Assembly: GCA_001704765.1 (NCBI GenBank)
Contig: MBFK01000009.1
Coordinates: forward strand, 160,418-224,417
Direction of reading: 5' to 3'
Length of the DNA: 64,000 nt
From: Sinorhizobium shofinae
GTDB lineage: Bacteria > Pseudomonadota > Alphaproteobacteria > Rhizobiales > Rhizobiaceae
Shown here: in pieces, positions 62,996-64,000 of the stretch
Layout: each line of letters opens with the position of its first letter
How positions within the stretch are numbered: position 1 is the first letter of the stretch
Program-made: the position numbers and the translations under genes
The notes under the pieces: generated by a model
Told to the model about the DNA's origin: nothing
The model's database searches: none
What the model saw: the letters and a program-made list of their open reading frames with translations, nothing else

Positions 62996-63553
62996 ATGAC
63001 TTTCACGCTTCGCGACGCCGTCGCCACCGATCTTCCTGCGATCACCGAGATCTACCGCGAATCCGTCCTGAACGGGGTGGCGACCTATGAGGTGACGCCG
63101 CCTCCCGAGGCGGAGATGGCGCTGCGCTTCACAACGATCACCGGCAACGGCTATCCCTATGTCGTGGCCTTGGACGAGCGCGGCGCCGTCATCGGTTACG
63201 CCTATGCTTCCGCATTCCGCACGCGCGCTGCGTATCGGTTCCTAGTCGAGGATTCGATCTATCTGGCGCCGGAGTCGCGCGGCAAAGGCATCGGCAAGGC
63301 TCTGCTCGAGGAACTCGTCAGGCGATGCACGGCACTCGGCTTCCGCCAGATGGTCGCGGTGATCGGCGGTGCACACCCTTCATCCATCGCGCTCCACACC
63401 GCGCTCGGCTTCGAGCATCAGGGACTGATGAAGGCAAGCGGTTTCAAGCATGGGCGCTGGCTGGATACCGCGATCATGCAGCGTCCGCTCGGCGAGGGGA
63501 CGGCCACCCTGCCTGCCGAGGGCCGTTATCCGGATACGCTGTATCGCAGCTGA
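62996..63553 (+). CDS. GNAT acetyltransferase, phosphinothricin acetyltransferase-like
   Basis: A 185-residue GNAT protein. RDAVATDLPAITEIYRESVL at the start, VIGYAYASAFRTRAAYRFLV, the acetyl-CoA loop APESRGKGIGKALLEELVRR, and ALHTALGFEHQGLMKASGFK are typical of the PAT/Bar/MnaT subfamily, which N-acetylates phosphinothricin or methionine derivatives. The physiological substrate is unknown. Confidence 0.9.
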   Translation: MTFTLRDAVATDLPAITEIYRESVLNGVATYEVTPPPEAEMALRFTTITGNGYPYVVALDERGAVIGYAYASAFRTRAAYRFLVEDSIYLAPESRGKGIGKALLEELVRRCTALGFRQMVAVIGGAHPSSIALHTALGFEHQGLMKASGFKHGRWLDTAIMQRPLGEGTATLPAEGRYPDTLYRS

Positions 63554-63580
63554 TGGCCCCTACCTCAGGACCGATCGCCC

Positions 63581-63985
63581 TCACGTCTCGACGAGCTTCA
63601 GCACCTTGTCGAAGACCTTGAGGACCTGCGTCAGCTCGTGGCCGCGCTTCAAGATCGTGCCGTGGGCGTTCAGCACGCTGTAGGCGCCCTGCTTGGCGGC
63701 GAGCTTCGGGTTCTTTTCGATGCGGTAGAGCGGGACCTCCCCGGCGCGCTTGAACACCGAGAAAACGGCGCGGTCCTTCAAATGGTCGATCGCATAGTCG
63801 CGCCATTGGCCCTCGCCGACCATACGGCCGTAGAGCCTGAGAATAAGGTCCAGCTCACGTCGGTGGAAGGTTATGGGCGGTGGATTCTTGGCTTGTTTGT
63901 ATTCGTGAAAATCGACGACCACATTCGATGTGGTCTGGCCCTGGTGACGCGCTTCGCCCTCCGGCAAATCCGATTCATCGGTCAT
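63581..63985 (-). CDS. DUF2794 protein
   Basis: A 134-residue soluble protein. VVVDFHEYKQAKNPPPITFH, RELDLILRLYGRMVGEGQWR and DYAIDHLKDRAVFSVFKRAG are conserved in the alphaproteobacterial DUF2794 family, of unknown function. I chose ATG 63985; a TTG two codons earlier also lies in the window, and the promoter is beyond the edge. Confidence 0.8.
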   Translation of the reverse strand: MTDESDLPEGEARHQGQTTSNVVVDFHEYKQAKNPPPITFHRRELDLILRLYGRMVGEGQWRDYAIDHLKDRAVFSVFKRAGEVPLYRIEKNPKLAAKQGAYSVLNAHGTILKRGHELTQVLKVFDKVLKLVET

Positions 63986-64000
63986 CAGCAATACGGCCTT

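Overview
The window is about 64 kb of high-GC, gene-dense chromosomal DNA from an alphaproteobacterium of the order Rhizobiales, most likely Sinorhizobium/Ensifer or a close relative. The evidence is the cyclic beta-1,2-glucan genes ndvB and ndvA, the phaR-phbA-phbB poly-hydroxybutyrate locus, an RpoH2-type sigma factor behind an EcfG/RpoE2-type promoter, a CarD regulator, and several families of short palindromic intergenic repeats of the kind found scattered through rhizobial genomes. No tRNA, rRNA, CRISPR array, prophage or insertion sequence was seen. All identifications come from reading the translated sequence and recalling protein families; no database search was run.

Layout. 1-7.7 kb: periplasmic glucan region, with the 3' end of ndvB (synthase), an opgC-like acyltransferase, a LysE exporter, ndvA (glucan exporter) and a solo LuxR regulator. 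7.8-11.3 kb: pyruvate carboxylase. 11.5-15.3 kb: a four-carbon acid-sugar catabolic operon (DUF1537 kinase, PdxA2-type dehydrogenase, unassigned TIM barrel) with a divergent LysR regulator. 15.3-17.7 kb: a polar amino-acid (probably cystine) ABC importer. 18-20.4 kb: DeoR regulator, VOC protein and MFS transporter. 20.5-25.9 kb: ispG, ispA-hisC, mtgA, a GST and rpmF. 26-29.4 kb: PHB control and synthesis, with a small secreted protein encoded between phbA and phbB. 29.4-30 kb: a long non-coding gap packed with GANTC sites. 30-36.4 kb: SUV3/MgpS-like helicase, S4 protein, fdxA, carD, rpoH2. 36.6-39.4 kb: class C beta-lactamase and an M48 lipoprotein peptidase. 39.8-46.6 kb: TPP riboswitch with thiBPQ, GNAT protein, thiamine pyrophosphokinase, ABC-F ATPase. 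46.7-49.8 kb: MarR-MFS drug-efflux pair and argG. 50-55.5 kb: LysE exporter, a COG2984/4120/1101-type ABC importer, rlmN, an IalB-like protein. 55.9-64 kb: DUF1232 protein, phhB, LMW phosphatase, thpR, tesA-like esterase with divergent ybbA-ybbP, BI-1 protein, GNAT protein, DUF2794 protein.

How the genes work together. NdvB builds cyclic beta-1,2-glucans, NdvA exports them, and the OpgC-like protein between them probably decorates them. PhbA and PhbB make hydroxybutyryl-CoA for PHB under the repressor PhaR, drawing on the same central carbon pool that pyruvate carboxylase feeds. Imported thiamine (ThiBPQ) would be activated by the nearby thiamine pyrophosphokinase, with import under TPP feedback. 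The erythronate/threonate-type operon should end in dihydroxyacetone phosphate. The strongest unexplained feature is the GANTC array at 29433-29835: 17 CcrM-type methylation sites in about 400 bp, where fewer than two are expected by chance.
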